A DNA stretch of 33,227 nt from Brevundimonas sp. ASV9 (GTDB lineage: Bacteria > Pseudomonadota > Alphaproteobacteria > Caulobacterales > Caulobacteraceae). Where the stretch lies: the NCBI RefSeq assembly GCF_016429195.1, contig NZ_JAELUF010000030.1:1-33227 (forward strand), given 5' to 3'. Below, in pieces: positions 1 through 8,567 of the stretch. Every line of letters begins with the position of its first letter. Positions within the stretch are counted from its first letter, which is position 1. The notes under the pieces were generated by a model that did not search any database, was not told the origin of the DNA, and saw only the letters and a program-made list of their open reading frames with translations. The translations under genes and the position numbers were made by a program.

Positions 1-1452
1 CTCCACGCCCACGCCGTCGCCGCGCGGATATCGGAAGGCGCTGGGCCGGTCGTCGATGGCCAGCGAGGTCGAGATCATCGCCGCCAGTTCGGCCTCATCC
101 GCCGCCGCCATCAGCACCATGCCAGGCAGCGCGCCCATGAAGCCGATGTCGAATGATCCGGCATGGGTCGCCCCGTCCGATCCCACCAGACCTGCCCGGT
201 CCATGGCGAAACGCACCGGCAGCGACTGGATCGCCACGTCGTGGACCACCTGGTCGTAACCGCGCTGAAGGAAGGTCGAATAGATGGCGCAGACCGGCTT
301 CATGCCGTCCGCCGCCAAACCGGCCGCGAAGGTCACCGCGTGCTGCTCGGCGATGCCGACGTCATACGTCCGCTCAGGGAAGGCCTGGCCGAACAGGTCC
401 AGACCCGTGCCGGACGGCATGGCCGCCGTGATCGCCACGATCGACGGATCGACCTTGGCGTGTTTGATCAGCTCGGTTCCGAACACCTTGGTATAGCTGG
501 GGGCGTTGGAGATGGCCTTGGCCTGCTTGCCTGAGACCACGTCGAACTTGACGACCGCATGGAGTTTGTCGGCGCTGCTTTCGGCGGGGGCGTAGCCCTT
601 GCCCTTCTGCGTCACGACGTGGACCAGCACCGGACGGTCTTCGATGGCGGCCGCCTTCTTCAAGATCGGCACCAGATTGTCCATGTCGTGGCCGTCGATC
701 GGGCCGACATAATAGAAGCCCAACTCCTCGAAGAAGGTGCCGCCGGTGACCATGCCGCGGGCGTATTCCTCGGCCTTCTTGGCCGCCTTGCGGAACGGGC
801 GCGGCAGGTGCTGGGCCACCGTCTTGCCCAGGCGGCGGACGTTCTGATAGGCGCCGCCCGACACCAGGCCGGCCAGATAGGCGCTCATCCCGCCGACCGG
901 CGGCGCGATCGACATGTCGTTATCGTTCAGGATGACCATCAGTTGGCCGCTGGTCGCCTCAGCGGCGTTGTTCATCGCCTCATAGGCCATGCCGGCCGAC
1001 ATGGAGCCGTCGCCGATGACGGCCACGACGCGGTTCTTCTCGCCCTTCTGATCGCGCGCGGCGGCGAAGCCCAGGGCGGCGCTGATGGAGGTCGAGGCGT
1101 GCGCCGCGCCGAACGGATCGTATTCGCTCTCGCTGCGCTTGGTGAAGCCCGAAAGGCCGCCGCCCTGGCGCAGGGTGCGGATGCGGTCGCGCCGTCCGGT
1201 CAGGATCTTGTGCGGATAGCACTGATGCCCGACGTCCCAGATCAGGATGTCCTTGGGCGTCTCGAACACATGGTGCAGCGCCGTAGTCAGTTCGACCACG
1301 CCCAGGCCCGCTCCCAGATGGCCGCCGGTCACGGACACGGCGTCGATCGTTTCGGCCCGCACCTCCTGCGCCAGCTGTTTCAACTGGGCGATATCGAAGT
1401 CCCGCGTGTCGGCGGGCGTCTTGACGGTGTCGAGTAGCGGGGTGTCGGGCAT
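1..1452 (-). CDS. dxs: 1-deoxy-D-xylulose-5-phosphate synthase (partial, C-terminus beyond left edge)
   Basis: Makes 1-deoxy-D-xylulose 5-phosphate from pyruvate and glyceraldehyde 3-phosphate with thiamine diphosphate, the first step of the MEP isoprenoid pathway, in the cytoplasm. The reading frame starts at an ATG ([15 protein letters not shown]) and runs open for 484 codons to the window edge; full-length DXS is about 640 residues, so roughly the last quarter is missing. Visible motifs are [14 protein letters not shown] near the N-terminus, the thiamine-diphosphate motif [16 protein letters not shown], and GIAEQHA with [13 protein letters not shown] in the transketolase-like middle domain. 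The ispA stop lies 59 bases upstream on the same strand, so the two consecutive isoprenoid genes are probably co-transcribed. Confidence 0.96.
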   Translation of the reverse strand, partial: MPDTPLLDTVKTPADTRDFDIAQLKQLAQEVRAETIDAVSVTGGHLGAGLGVVELTTALHHVFETPKDILIWDVGHQCYPHKILTGRRDRIRTLRQGGGLSGFTKRSESEYDPFGAAHASTSISAALGFAAARDQKGEKNRVVAVIGDGSMSAGMAYEAMNNAAEATSGQLMVILNDNDMSIAPPVGGMSAYLAGLVSGGAYQNVRRLGKTVAQHLPRPFRKAAKKAEEYARGMVTGGTFFEELGFYYVGPIDGHDMDNLVPILKKAAAIEDRPVLVHVVTQKGKGYAPAESSADKLHAVVKFDVVSGKQAKAISNAPSYTKVFGTELIKHAKVDPSIVAITAAMPSGTGLDLFGQAFPERTYDVGIAEQHAVTFAAGLAADGMKPVCAIYSTFLQRGYDQVVHDVAIQSLPVRFAMDRAGLVGSDGATHAGSFDIGFMGALPGMVLMAAADEAELAAMISTSLAIDDRPSAFRYPRGDGVGVE

Positions 1453-1511
1453 CAGCCGTAAAACCTTGGAAAGTCTGGTCGATCAACCCGCAGGTCGTTT
1501 CAACGTTCGTA

Positions 1512-2426
1512 TCAGGACCGGCGCTTTAGCACAAAGTCCACGCTGGCCCTGAGGATTTCGGCCTCGTCGCCAAACGGCTCCAGATGCGAACGGGCTTGGT
1601 TTGCGAGATGCGCGACCCTTTGCCGCGCCGCCTCCAGACCTAGCAGGGTGACGAAGTTGGTCTTGCCCAGGGCCGCGTCCTTGCCCCCGGCCGCCTTGCC
1701 CATCTCTTCGGCCGAGCCTTCGGCGTCCAGCAGGTCGTCGACAATCTGATAGGCCAGACCGACATCGTGGGCGAAACTGATCAGGGCATGGCGGTGTTGG
1801 GCCGAGGCGTCGGCGATGATCAGAGGAATTTCGAAGGCATAGGCGAACAAGGCGCCGGTCTTTAGTCGCTGCATACGCGCCACGCCGCCCAAGTCGTCGC
1901 GCACGCCCAGCAGATCGATCATCTGACCGCCCGCCATGCCCCGCGCGCCGGACGCCAGCGACAGCCGCGCCGCCAGTTCGCAACGCACGGCCGCATCCTC
2001 GTGGGTGTCTTCGTGCAGGATGATGTCGAAGGCGGCCGTCTGCAGCGCATCGCCGGCCAGCACCGCCGTCGCCTCATCATAGGCCCGGTGAACGGTCGGC
2101 CGGCCCCGGCGCACATCGTCGTCGTCCATGCACGGCAGGTCGTCGTGAACCAGGCTATAGGCGTGGACGCATTCCAGCGCGCAGGCGGCGCGGAGCACCG
2201 ACCGCTCATCGATGTCGAACAGGCGTGCGGCCTCCAACGCGAAGAACGGCCGCAAGCGTTTGCCGGGGCCCAGCGCCGCATAGCGCATCGCCTCGGTCAG
2301 ACGGGATTCCGGGCCCTCGGCGCGTGGCAGCAGTTCATCCAGCGCGACCGTGACCAAATCCGCGACCTCGGCCACGCGATCGATCACCGCCTGTTCCGGC
2401 GAGTTCGCGGCGATGACCCGGTTCAC
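1512..2426 (-). CDS. ispA: (2E,6E)-farnesyl diphosphate synthase / geranyltranstransferase
   Basis: Class I trans-prenyltransferase that condenses isopentenyl diphosphate with allylic diphosphates to farnesyl diphosphate. The first Asp-rich motif [10 protein letters not shown] and the second, DDLLD in [12 protein letters not shown], are both present, as is GKRLRPF near the N-terminus. The frame is open upstream to 2534, but that extension overlaps xseB and is Arg-rich; I place the start at GTG 2424-2426, which gives 304 residues, the family's usual length. There is no in-frame ATG closer to the conserved part. A weak CTGGAG lies about a dozen bases upstream. It sits between xseB (stop 40 bases upstream) and dxs, the common xseB-ispA-dxs order. 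Confidence 0.93.
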   Translation of the reverse strand: MNRVIAANSPEQAVIDRVAEVADLVTVALDELLPRAEGPESRLTEAMRYAALGPGKRLRPFFALEAARLFDIDERSVLRAACALECVHAYSLVHDDLPCMDDDDVRRGRPTVHRAYDEATAVLAGDALQTAAFDIILHEDTHEDAAVRCELAARLSLASGARGMAGGQMIDLLGVRDDLGGVARMQRLKTGALFAYAFEIPLIIADASAQHRHALISFAHDVGLAYQIVDDLLDAEGSAEEMGKAAGGKDAALGKTNFVTLLGLEAARQRVAHLANQARSHLEPFGDEAEILRASVDFVLKRRS

Positions 2427-2466
2427 GAAAACCGGCTCCAGACCAGGCTCGAAGACGACACGGGGA

Positions 2467-2718
2467 TCATTCGAACGACGCCGCCTCGACGCCCTTGGCC
2501 TGACCGTCCGGGCCGACCACGATCTTTTCCACACGCAGTTGAGCCGCTTTCAGCCGTGCCTCGCAATGCGCCTTCAGCTTGGCGCCCTCTTCATAGAGGG
2601 CGATCGATTCTTCCAGCGGCGCCTGGCCGGATTCCAGGCGAGACACGATGGTCTCCAGGCGCTTCAGGGCGTCTTCGAAGCTGAGATCGGCGGGGATGGC
2701 GGCGGCGGTATCGGTCAT
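2467..2718 (-). CDS. xseB: Exodeoxyribonuclease VII small subunit
   Basis: Small subunit of exonuclease VII, which degrades single-stranded DNA to oligonucleotides together with the large subunit XseA (not in this window). The 83-residue product has the XseB core: [20 protein letters not shown], then [19 protein letters not shown] and a C-terminal helix ending in LRVEKI. The start is the ATG of [13 protein letters not shown]; the longer open frame to 2754 adds an unlikely MMRPALASRVRA extension. It lies upstream of ispA on the same strand, an arrangement widespread in proteobacteria without an obvious functional link between DNA repair and isoprenoid synthesis. Confidence 0.94.
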   Translation of the reverse strand: MTDTAAAIPADLSFEDALKRLETIVSRLESGQAPLEESIALYEEGAKLKAHCEARLKAAQLRVEKIVVGPDGQAKGVEAASFE

Positions 2719-2766
2719 GGCGCGGACCCTAGAGGCGAGCGCGGGGCGCATCAACGTCAGAAGCGG

Positions 2767-3429
2767 CTATCGTTTCTCGTAGCGACGCTGCGACCAGTAT
2801 TTGAAGCCCTGGTTGTGAACCAGTTTCCAGCCGTCGGCCTTCAGCGCGCGCCCAACCATATGGTTGAAATAGCCATGGGCGAAGACCAGCACGTCCTGAC
2901 CGCTCTCGGCTCGCGCGATCAACTTTTGCGCCGCCTGATCGGCGCGCGCCTCGGCCTGGGCGCGGGTTTCCTGGCCGCCGTGGTGATCAAAAGCGTGCCA
3001 CCAGAAGCGCGACACCACGCCCCACCATTTGGGCGACAGCTTGATCCATTCTGGAATCGGCGGCGGCGGCAGGGGCGCCTCGATAAACATGACATCAGCC
3101 ATGACCTCGCGCCCCGCCGCGACCGCGGCGGCAGTTTCCTGGGCGCGCTGACGGGTCGAGGCGTAGATGGCCCCAGCGCCCTGCGCCGCCGCAACCAGTT
3201 CGGGCGGCGGGGTCTGACCGGCCAGCAGGCCGCCGATCTCATACTTCGCCCACCAGTCGCCGTACTGGCGGGCAGAGATCAAACATTTGCGCGACAGGGC
3301 CGGCTCGCCGTGACGCGTCAGGATGATGGCGCCGGGACGGACAGCGACAAGCGCGCCGACGGATGGCGCAGCGTCAGGCGGGGACACGGACGGTTCGGTC
3401 GAATCGAGGGACAGGGCGGGGGCTGACAT
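2767..3429 (-). CDS. Histidine phosphatase family protein
   Basis: Member of the phosphoglycerate-mutase-like histidine phosphatase superfamily; the substrate is unknown. The start is taken at MSAPALSLD, giving 220 residues. The catalytic histidine is in LTRHGEP (about residue 40), YASTRQRAQETA carries the conserved arginine, and the second active-site histidine is in FAHGYFNHMVG. A tryptophan-rich stretch (KWWGVVSRFWWHAFDHHGG) lies in the variable region. No transmembrane segment or signal peptide is evident, so it is probably cytoplasmic. Its stop is 48 bases upstream of the xseB start and it could be the first gene of the xseB-ispA-dxs transcript. Confidence 0.85.
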   Translation of the reverse strand: MSAPALSLDSTEPSVSPPDAAPSVGALVAVRPGAIILTRHGEPALSRKCLISARQYGDWWAKYEIGGLLAGQTPPPELVAAAQGAGAIYASTRQRAQETAAAVAAGREVMADVMFIEAPLPPPPIPEWIKLSPKWWGVVSRFWWHAFDHHGGQETRAQAEARADQAAQKLIARAESGQDVLVFAHGYFNHMVGRALKADGWKLVHNQGFKYWSQRRYEKR

Positions 3430-3470
3430 GACAAACGGACGGGCCTTTGGTTTCAAGGCGTTAAGCGTCC

Positions 3471-4392
3471 TCAGTCCTCCCCGAGCGCAGCGACGTGGGC
3501 GGCCGCAGAGCGGCCTAGTCCTTCAAGGTCGTAACCGCCCTCAAGCGCCGACACAACCTTGCCCGAGCAGGTCCGACGCGCGACCTCCAGAATCGCACGC
3601 GTCGCCCAGGCGAAATCCTCGGCCTCCAGCGACTGATGCGCCAATGGATCGCGCCGGTGGGCGTCGAAACCGGCCGAGATCAGGATCAGGTCCGGCCGGA
3701 ACGATTCCAGCGCCGGCATCAATCCGCCGGCGAAGGTCGCACGCCAGTTCTCGCGCGCCGCATGGGGCGCGACGGGGGCGTTGACGATATTGCCGACGCC
3801 CGTCTCTGACGCCGCGCCCGTGCCGGGATAGAGCGGCATCTGGTGGATGGAGGCCAGGAACAGGCTGTCGTCGTCTTCGAACGCCGCCTGGGTGCCATTG
3901 CCGTGGTGAACGTCGAAATCGACCACCGCCACCCGCGGCCATCCCTTCGGATTGAGCCGCACGCGCCGCGACGGCGACGGAGGAGAACAAGCAGAAGCCC
4001 ATGGCCCGATCCGGCTCGGCATGGTGACCCGGCGGGCGCACGGCGGCGAAGGCGCGGTCCATCTCGCCACACGCTACGGCTCGCACCGCATCGATCGCCG
4101 CCCCGGCCGCCAGCCGCGCGGCCGGCACGCTGCCGGGCGAAAGGACGGTGTCGGCATCCAGCTGGATCATGCCGGCGACCGGCGAGGCGTCCAGCAGGCG
4201 TGCGACATAGGCGGCGGGATGCACCCGCTCCAGATCCACAACCTCGGCCTGGGTCGCGGCGCGCCGGTCGCGGGCCAGGCCTGCGTCATCCAGAGCATCC
4301 AGCACCGCCTTCAGCCGCTCGGGACTTTCGGGATGGCCCGCGCCCGGCGCGTGGGACAGCATGGACGGATGGGTGAAGATCGGCAGGGACAT
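3471..4392 (-). pseudogene. Histone deacetylase family (AcuC/HDAC-like) protein, frameshifted
   Basis: Zn-dependent amidohydrolase of the arginase/HDAC fold; bacterial members deacetylate lysines or small N-acetyl compounds. The first 149 codons (from the ATG of [12 protein letters not shown]) carry the catalytic His pair in RPPGHHAE and [19 protein letters not shown]. The second half continues in another frame from [19 protein letters not shown] (zinc ligands), through [15 protein letters not shown] to [11 protein letters not shown]. Joining at the GGG triplet 3943-3945 by ignoring one base gives a normal 306-residue protein with every catalytic motif. As given, translation leaves the family sequence at about residue 150 and ends at 3541. 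This is either a recent inactivating frameshift or a sequencing or assembly error; the intact downstream half argues for recent or artefactual origin. Confidence 0.88.
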
Positions 4393-4465
4393 TGGAACGA
4401 CGATACGCCGGGCTTTCGGACTTGTCGCCCGTGACGCGCACCAAGGCGCGCGCTAGAGCCGACGC

Positions 4466-4993
4466 ATGACCGAGATCGTGATCCGCCCTGCCCGCCCCGA
4501 AGACGCCGCCGCCCTGGGCGCCCTGGGGCGCCAGACCTTTATCGACACCTTCGTCGAGGGGTTCGGCATCCCGTACCCGAAAGACGACCTGAACGCGTTT
4601 CTCGACGCCAGTTTCGATCTGGAACCGACGCTGAAGAAGTTGGCGGAGCCCGACTGCGCCTGGTGGGTGGCTGACCGAGACGGCGAGCTTCTGGCCTTCG
4701 CCAACGCCGGCCCCAATGGCTTGCCCCACCCCGAGGCTCGGTCGTCGCACATGGAACTGCGCCGGCTCTATGTGTCAAAGGCGGCGCAAGGTCTGGGGTT
4801 GGGAACCCGACTGCTGAAGCTGTCTCTGGACTGGATGGAAACCCATACGGACGGGCCGCTGTGGATCGGCGTCTGGAGCGGCAACAACAAGGCCCAGCGC
4901 CTCTATGCCGCCTACGGCTTCGAGAAGGCGGGCGAATACGACTATCCAGTCGGCGCCTGGCGCGACCGCGAGTTCATCTTGCGGCGCGGCTGA
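4466..4993 (+). CDS. GNAT family N-acetyltransferase
   Basis: Acetyl-CoA-dependent N-acetyltransferase of unknown substrate, 175 residues, single GNAT domain. The acetyl-CoA pyrophosphate loop is seen in LRRLYVSKAAQGLGLGTRLL (Q-x-x-G-x-G), followed by the GVWSGNNKAQRLYAAYGFEKAG block that closes the fold in this superfamily. The ATG at 4466 starts MTEIVIRPARPEDAAALG, a typical GNAT N-terminus. It is divergent from the deacetylase gene (73 bases between the starts), so an acetyltransferase and a deacetylase-like gene sit head to head. The VWA gene follows 20 bases downstream on the same strand. Confidence 0.9.
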   Translation: MTEIVIRPARPEDAAALGALGRQTFIDTFVEGFGIPYPKDDLNAFLDASFDLEPTLKKLAEPDCAWWVADRDGELLAFANAGPNGLPHPEARSSHMELRRLYVSKAAQGLGLGTRLLKLSLDWMETHTDGPLWIGVWSGNNKAQRLYAAYGFEKAGEYDYPVGAWRDREFILRRG

Positions 4994-5013
4994 TCCGGGT
5001 TCACATCCCTCTC

Positions 5014-6192
5014 ATGCTCCTGCCCTTCTTCACCGCGCTGCGCGACGCCAAGGTTCCGGTGTCGATGAAGGAATGGCTCCATCTGATGGAGGCCATGGAT
5101 CGCGACGTGGCGGGGCGCGAGGTCGAGGCCTTTTATCACCTGTCGCGCGCGGTGCTGGTCAAGGACGAGAAGCACTATGATCGGTTCGATCAGGTGTTCG
5201 GAACGGTGTTCAAGGGCGTCGAGTCGGTCGGGTCGGGCGAGGATCTGACCACCGACATTCCCGAGGACTGGCTGCGGCTGCTGAACGAAAAATACCTGAC
5301 CGACGAGGAGAAGGCCCAGATCGAGGCGCTGGGCGGATTCGACAAGCTGATGGAGACGCTGAAGCAGCGTCTGGAGGAGCAGAAGGAGCGGCACTTCGGC
5401 GGCTCCAAATGGATCGGCACGGGCGGGACCAGCCCCTTCGGACACGGCGGCTATAACCCCGAAGGCGTTCGCATCGGCGGTCCGGCCAAGCATGGCCGGG
5501 CGGTCAAGGTCTGGGAAAAGCGCGAGTTCAAGAACCTGGACGACACGGTCGAACTGGGCACCCGCAACATCAAGGTGGCGCTGCGTCGTCTGCGCCGTTT
5601 CGCCCGACAGGGAGCGCCGGACGAACTGGATATCGACGGCACCATCGACGGCACGGCGCGTCAGGGCTGGCTGGACATCCAGATGCGGCCCGAGCGGCGC
5701 AATACGATCAAGGTGCTGCTGTTCCTCGACATCGGCGGGTCGATGGACGGTCACATCAAGCTGGTTGAGGAGCTGTTCTCGGCGGCCAAGACCGAGTTCA
5801 AGAACCTGGAGTTCTTCTACTTCCACAACTGCCTCTACGAAGGCGTCTGGAAGGACAATCGCCGCCGCCACACCGAGCGGATCCCGACGTGGGATCTGCT
5901 GCACAAATACCCCGGCGACTGGCGCGCCATCTTCGTCGGCGATGCGACGATGAGCCCCTATGAGATCACCATGCCCGGCGGCTCCGTCGAGCACTGGAAC
6001 GAAGAGGCCGGCGCCGTCTGGATGAAGCGGGCGCGCCAGCAGTGGGAGAAGTCGGTCTGGCTCAATCCCGTTCAGGAGCGGTACTGGGACTATACCGCAT
6101 CCGTCGGCCTGTTGCGCGAGGTGATGGAGCAGCGGATGTTCCCGCTGACGCTCGAAGGCCTCGACAAGGCAATGCGGGCCCTGACAAGGTAG
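5014..6192 (+). CDS. VWA domain-containing protein (CoxE-like)
   Basis: Cytoplasmic von Willebrand factor A protein of the CoxE-like family, 392 residues. The N-terminal half is helical and charged. A glycine-rich linker (HFGGSKWIGTGGTSPFGHGG, about residues 127-146) precedes the VWA domain, whose metal-ion site reads DIGGSMD at about residues 239-245, with Gly at the position where a canonical DxSxS has Ser. FVGDATMSPYEIT lies late in the domain. The start ATG 5014 gives MLLPFFTALRDAKVPVSMKEW; the longer frame from 4861 overlaps the GNAT gene and is rejected. Such proteins usually act with a MoxR-type AAA+ ATPase as a chaperone pair; none is encoded beside it here. Function unknown. Confidence 0.88.
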   Translation: MLLPFFTALRDAKVPVSMKEWLHLMEAMDRDVAGREVEAFYHLSRAVLVKDEKHYDRFDQVFGTVFKGVESVGSGEDLTTDIPEDWLRLLNEKYLTDEEKAQIEALGGFDKLMETLKQRLEEQKERHFGGSKWIGTGGTSPFGHGGYNPEGVRIGGPAKHGRAVKVWEKREFKNLDDTVELGTRNIKVALRRLRRFARQGAPDELDIDGTIDGTARQGWLDIQMRPERRNTIKVLLFLDIGGSMDGHIKLVEELFSAAKTEFKNLEFFYFHNCLYEGVWKDNRRRHTERIPTWDLLHKYPGDWRAIFVGDATMSPYEITMPGGSVEHWNEEAGAVWMKRARQQWEKSVWLNPVQERYWDYTASVGLLREVMEQRMFPLTLEGLDKAMRALTR

Positions 6193-6237
6193 GAGACGTT
6201 CGGGCGGACCGCCTGAACCTTTCCGAAGGGTCCGACC

Positions 6238-6735
6238 ATGATCGCCGCCGCCTTCGCCTTGCTGATCCTTCAACAGACTGCGCCGACCGTCGTGTGGGAT
6301 ACACCCGCGCCGGAGGCGGTCGTCGAAACGCCAGCGCCGCCGCCCGAGCACAACGTGCCTGCCTGGGGCCTGGCTGATCCCTTTGGCTTCGAGCGCGAAC
6401 GGTGCAGTCCGCTGGTGCGCGGCCAGAAGTCCATGGCCGAATGCCAGACCGAGGTGCGCGAGCAACTCGCCATCGCCATGGGGTCCGACCTGCCCGAGGC
6501 TCTGCGCCCGAGCGGCATGGCCGGCGACTGCCAGATGATCCGGGCCAGCGCCGCAGGCTCGGACTATGCGGTCCAGTGCGGCCCGCAGTCTCGCGCGGCG
6601 GCCGCGCCCTCGAGCCTGCGAGCAATGGATTGTCGTCCGCGTCCGGTCGAGGGCGGGTTCAGCTCTGAGTGCCGCCCGGTCGATGGAGCCGACAAGAAGG
6701 GGCTGTCGCTGACCCTGTGGGGCGACAAGGATTGA
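6238..6735 (+). CDS. Hypothetical exported protein with six cysteines
   Basis: A 165-residue protein I do not recognise. A short hydrophobic N-terminus (MIAAAFALLILQ) suggests a signal peptide or anchor, followed by a Pro/Ala-rich stretch (PAPEAVVETPAPPPEHNVPA). The rest holds six cysteines (in ERERCSP, AECQTE, GDCQM, VQCGP, MDCRP and SECRP), which could form three disulfides in the periplasm. It follows the VWA gene by 45 bases on the same strand. Start and strand are supported by the signal-like N-terminus and the GC-rich codon pattern. A long open frame on the opposite strand over this region looks like a shadow. Confidence 0.7.
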   Translation: MIAAAFALLILQQTAPTVVWDTPAPEAVVETPAPPPEHNVPAWGLADPFGFERERCSPLVRGQKSMAECQTEVREQLAIAMGSDLPEALRPSGMAGDCQMIRASAAGSDYAVQCGPQSRAAAAPSSLRAMDCRPRPVEGGFSSECRPVDGADKKGLSLTLWGDKD

Positions 6736-6745
6736 TCGAAAAGAA

Positions 6746-6775
6746 AAGCGCCGCCCGCTTTCGCGGACGGCGCTT
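6746..6775 (-). terminator. Rho-independent terminator of the csbD gene
   Basis: A hairpin with an 8-bp outer stem (AAGCGCCG/CGGCGCTT), one C-A mismatch, a 4-bp inner stem (CCGC/GCGG) and a four-base loop. Read on the minus strand it is followed by TTTCTTTTCG, a U-rich tail, so it mainly ends the minus-strand csbD transcript. On the plus strand no U-tract follows, but the hairpin may still slow read-through from the plus-strand gene ending at 6735. Confidence 0.8.
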
Positions 6776-6801
6776 CGCATCTTCGCGCATTCTGGGGAAG
6801 C

Positions 6802-6981
6802 TTAGGCCTTGTCGCGCAGGCTGTCCTTGACGCCGCCGACAGTATTCTGGACCTTGCCTTCGACCTGATCGGCCTTGCCTTCGGCCTGCATCTTCGTGTC
6901 GCCGGTCACCTTGCCGACGCCTTCTTTAATCTTGCCACCGATGTTCTTAGCGGCGCCTTCGATACGGTCATGGTCAGCCAT
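6802..6981 (-). CDS. CsbD family stress protein
   Basis: A 59-residue hydrophilic protein, MADHDRIEGAAKNIGGKIKE at its start, with the repeated GK-x-K/GKADQVEGKVQN pattern of the CsbD/YjbJ family (Pfam CsbD). Members are abundant general-stress proteins of unknown molecular role. It has a strong Shine-Dalgarno (AGGAG, about 7 bases before the ATG), a perfect EcfG-type promoter about 50 bases upstream, and a strong terminator 26 bases downstream, so it is a self-contained single-gene stress transcript. Confidence 0.92.
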   Translation of the reverse strand: MADHDRIEGAAKNIGGKIKEGVGKVTGDTKMQAEGKADQVEGKVQNTVGGVKDSLRDKA

Positions 6982-7033
6982 GGAAATCTCCTAATTTTCA
7001 TCGCCGCGACGTAACGTTGCGGTTCGAAAAATA

Positions 7034-7058
7034 AACGACTTCGCTAATGGCCTGTTCC
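7034..7058 (-). promoter_or_regulatory. EcfG (sigma-T type) general stress promoter for csbD
   Basis: On the minus strand the sequence reads GGAAC at 7058-7054, a 16-base spacer, then CGTT at 7037-7034. This matches exactly the known alphaproteobacterial EcfG promoter consensus GGAAC-N16/17-CGTT. It lies 53 bases before the csbD ATG and just past the stop of the NUDIX gene, so csbD is driven separately from the upstream operon. The functional claim is inferred from the match, its placement and the stress-gene target. Confidence 0.85.
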
Positions 7059-7065
7059 GTAAGGC

Positions 7066-7509
7066 TCAGCTTGGACGACGTAGCCAGACGGCTACAGCCC
7101 AGGCGTGAGAATCGTGACGCAAGCGCGAGATGGCGAAGGTCGGATCCAGCCACACCAGCGTGTGATCGTCCTCACATTTTGCATCGGGATTTTCGGCCGC
7201 CACAGTCGCCGTCCAGAAGCCGCCGACATTGTTGACCGGCTCGCGCGTCGAACGCACGAAATATTGGCTGGCCTCGGCGATGCGGTTCAGCGGCGCGACC
7301 GTCAGGCCGGTTTCCTCGACGAATTCGCGGATCAGGGCCTGAACCTCGGTCTCCTCGATATCCAAGCCGCCGCCGGGTAGGTCGAAATAGGGACCGGTCT
7401 CGCGTTCGACGCGCACACAGGCGATCAGGCCGTCACGCTCGACGATGCCGAACGCGGTAGCGCGGTGACGATAATCCGAAGCGGGTTTGCGAACGCCGAA
7501 CTGCAACAT
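7066..7509 (-). CDS. NUDIX hydrolase
   Basis: Hydrolyses a nucleoside-diphosphate-linked substrate, with divalent metal, in the cytoplasm; the exact substrate cannot be read from the sequence. The 147-residue protein has a complete Nudix box, G-x5-E-x7-REFVEETGL, beginning at the GGGLDIEE segment. The N-terminus (MLQFGVRKPASDYRHRATAFGIVE) and the overall layout resemble MutT/ADP-ribose-type family members. It starts 14 bases after the stop of the receiver-kinase gene and is probably the last gene of that signalling operon. Confidence 0.92.
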   Translation of the reverse strand: MLQFGVRKPASDYRHRATAFGIVERDGLIACVRVERETGPYFDLPGGGLDIEETEVQALIREFVEETGLTVAPLNRIAEASQYFVRSTREPVNNVGGFWTATVAAENPDAKCEDDHTLVWLDPTFAISRLRHDSHAWAVAVWLRRPS

Positions 7510-7523
7510 GATGAAAACCGACC

Positions 7524-8567
7524 CTAGAGGTCGAACGACAACCTGGCGCGCACGCCCTTGTGAGCGCCGTCGAACTCGACGGCCGAGCGCAGGCCCGAGG
7601 CCATGGCCGAGATGATCTTGCCGCCCAGGCCCGTGCCCTTGGGCGCGCCGTCGCCCAGGCCGGGGCCGTCGTCCTCGACCGTCAGCATCACGCGATGGTC
7701 CGTCTCGCGGCGCAGATGGATGCGAATCTCGCCGCCCTGCCCCGGCGCATAGGCGTATTTGACCGCGTTGGTGACCAGTTCGGTGACGATGACGCCGATG
7801 GACACGGCTTGATCGGTCGTGACCGACAGGGGCTCTGCGTCCAGCGTCAGTTTTGGCGATCCTTCGTCTGGCCCGATGGACTTGGACAGTTCGTCCATCA
7901 GCCCGACCAGATATTCGTCCATCGCCACGTGGCTCATGTCGCCGGACGTGTAGAGGCGGCGGTGAACATGGGCGACGGCCTCGATGCGCGCCTGCGATTC
8001 GCGCAGCGCGTCCTTAGCGCCCTGATCGGTGACGTGGCGCATCTGTAACGACATGAAGCTGGACACCAGCTGCAGCGAGTTGCCGACGCGGTGGTTCACC
8101 TCACGCAGCATCGCCTCGGCCCGATCGCGCGCTCGGCGGATTTCTTCCTGCGCGAGTTCGTTCTCGCGCTCCAGCCGACGGCGCGACAGGGCGTCCTCGA
8201 GCGCCGAGCGCAACAGGGAGGTGAAATCCTCCGAGACGTCCTTGATCACATAGTCCGCCGCGCCCGCTCGAAGGGCCGCGACGGCGATCCGCCCATCCTG
8301 CGCACCCGTCACATAGACGACGGGCGGCGGCGCCGTCAGGGCCAGAATGTCCGGCAGGACGTCCAGCCCGTCTCGCGTCGGCATATAGTGGTCCAGCGCG
8401 CAAACGTCGAACTCATCCTGCTGCAACAGCTCCAGCCCCGCATCGCCGTCGGGCGCGCAGGTGACGGCGTAGCCGTGACGCCCCAGCTCCTTCTCGACCA
8501 GTCGGGACAAACCTCGATCATCGTCGATGTAGAGCAGGCGGATGGGCTGGGACGCGTCGATCGTCAG
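7524..8567 (-). CDS. Receiver domain-HisKA_2 histidine kinase
   Basis: A two-component protein with the unusual order receiver then kinase, 347 residues. The receiver (about 10-120) has the acidic pocket in LLYIDDD, the phospho-acceptor Asp59 in VCALDHYMP and Lys109 in YVIKD. After a coiled-coil-like helix comes the HisKA_2-type H-box [13 protein letters not shown] (His159), then an ATPase domain with [13 protein letters not shown] and [10 protein letters not shown]. The first ATG/GTG/TTG in frame is the TTG at 8510, which would cut off the IDDD pocket, and none exists back to the frame's upstream stop. The only sensible start is CTG 8565-8567, overlapping the previous gene's stop as CTGA. 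The product may relay phosphate between the upstream kinase or regulator and another target. Confidence 0.86.
   Translation of the reverse strand: MTIDASQPIRLLYIDDDRGLSRLVEKELGRHGYAVTCAPDGDAGLELLQQDEFDVCALDHYMPTRDGLDVLPDILALTAPPPVVYVTGAQDGRIAVAALRAGAADYVIKDVSEDFTSLLRSALEDALSRRRLERENELAQEEIRRARDRAEAMLREVNHRVGNSLQLVSSFMSLQMRHVTDQGAKDALRESQARIEAVAHVHRRLYTSGDMSHVAMDEYLVGLMDELSKSIGPDEGSPKLTLDAEPLSVTTDQAVSIGVIVTELVTNAVKYAYAPGQGGEIRIHLRRETDHRVMLTVEDDGPGLGDGAPKGTGLGGKIISAMASGLRSAVEFDGAHKGVRARLSFDL

Noticed and set aside
559..1437. 292-residue plus-strand open frame opposite dxs
   Set aside because: The minus strand holds an intact dxs with thiamine-diphosphate motifs; this frame is a shadow.
4942..6780. 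612-residue open frame on the minus strand opposite the VWA gene
   Set aside because: The VWA, GNAT and exported-protein frames explain the region; the antisense product has no recognisable motif.
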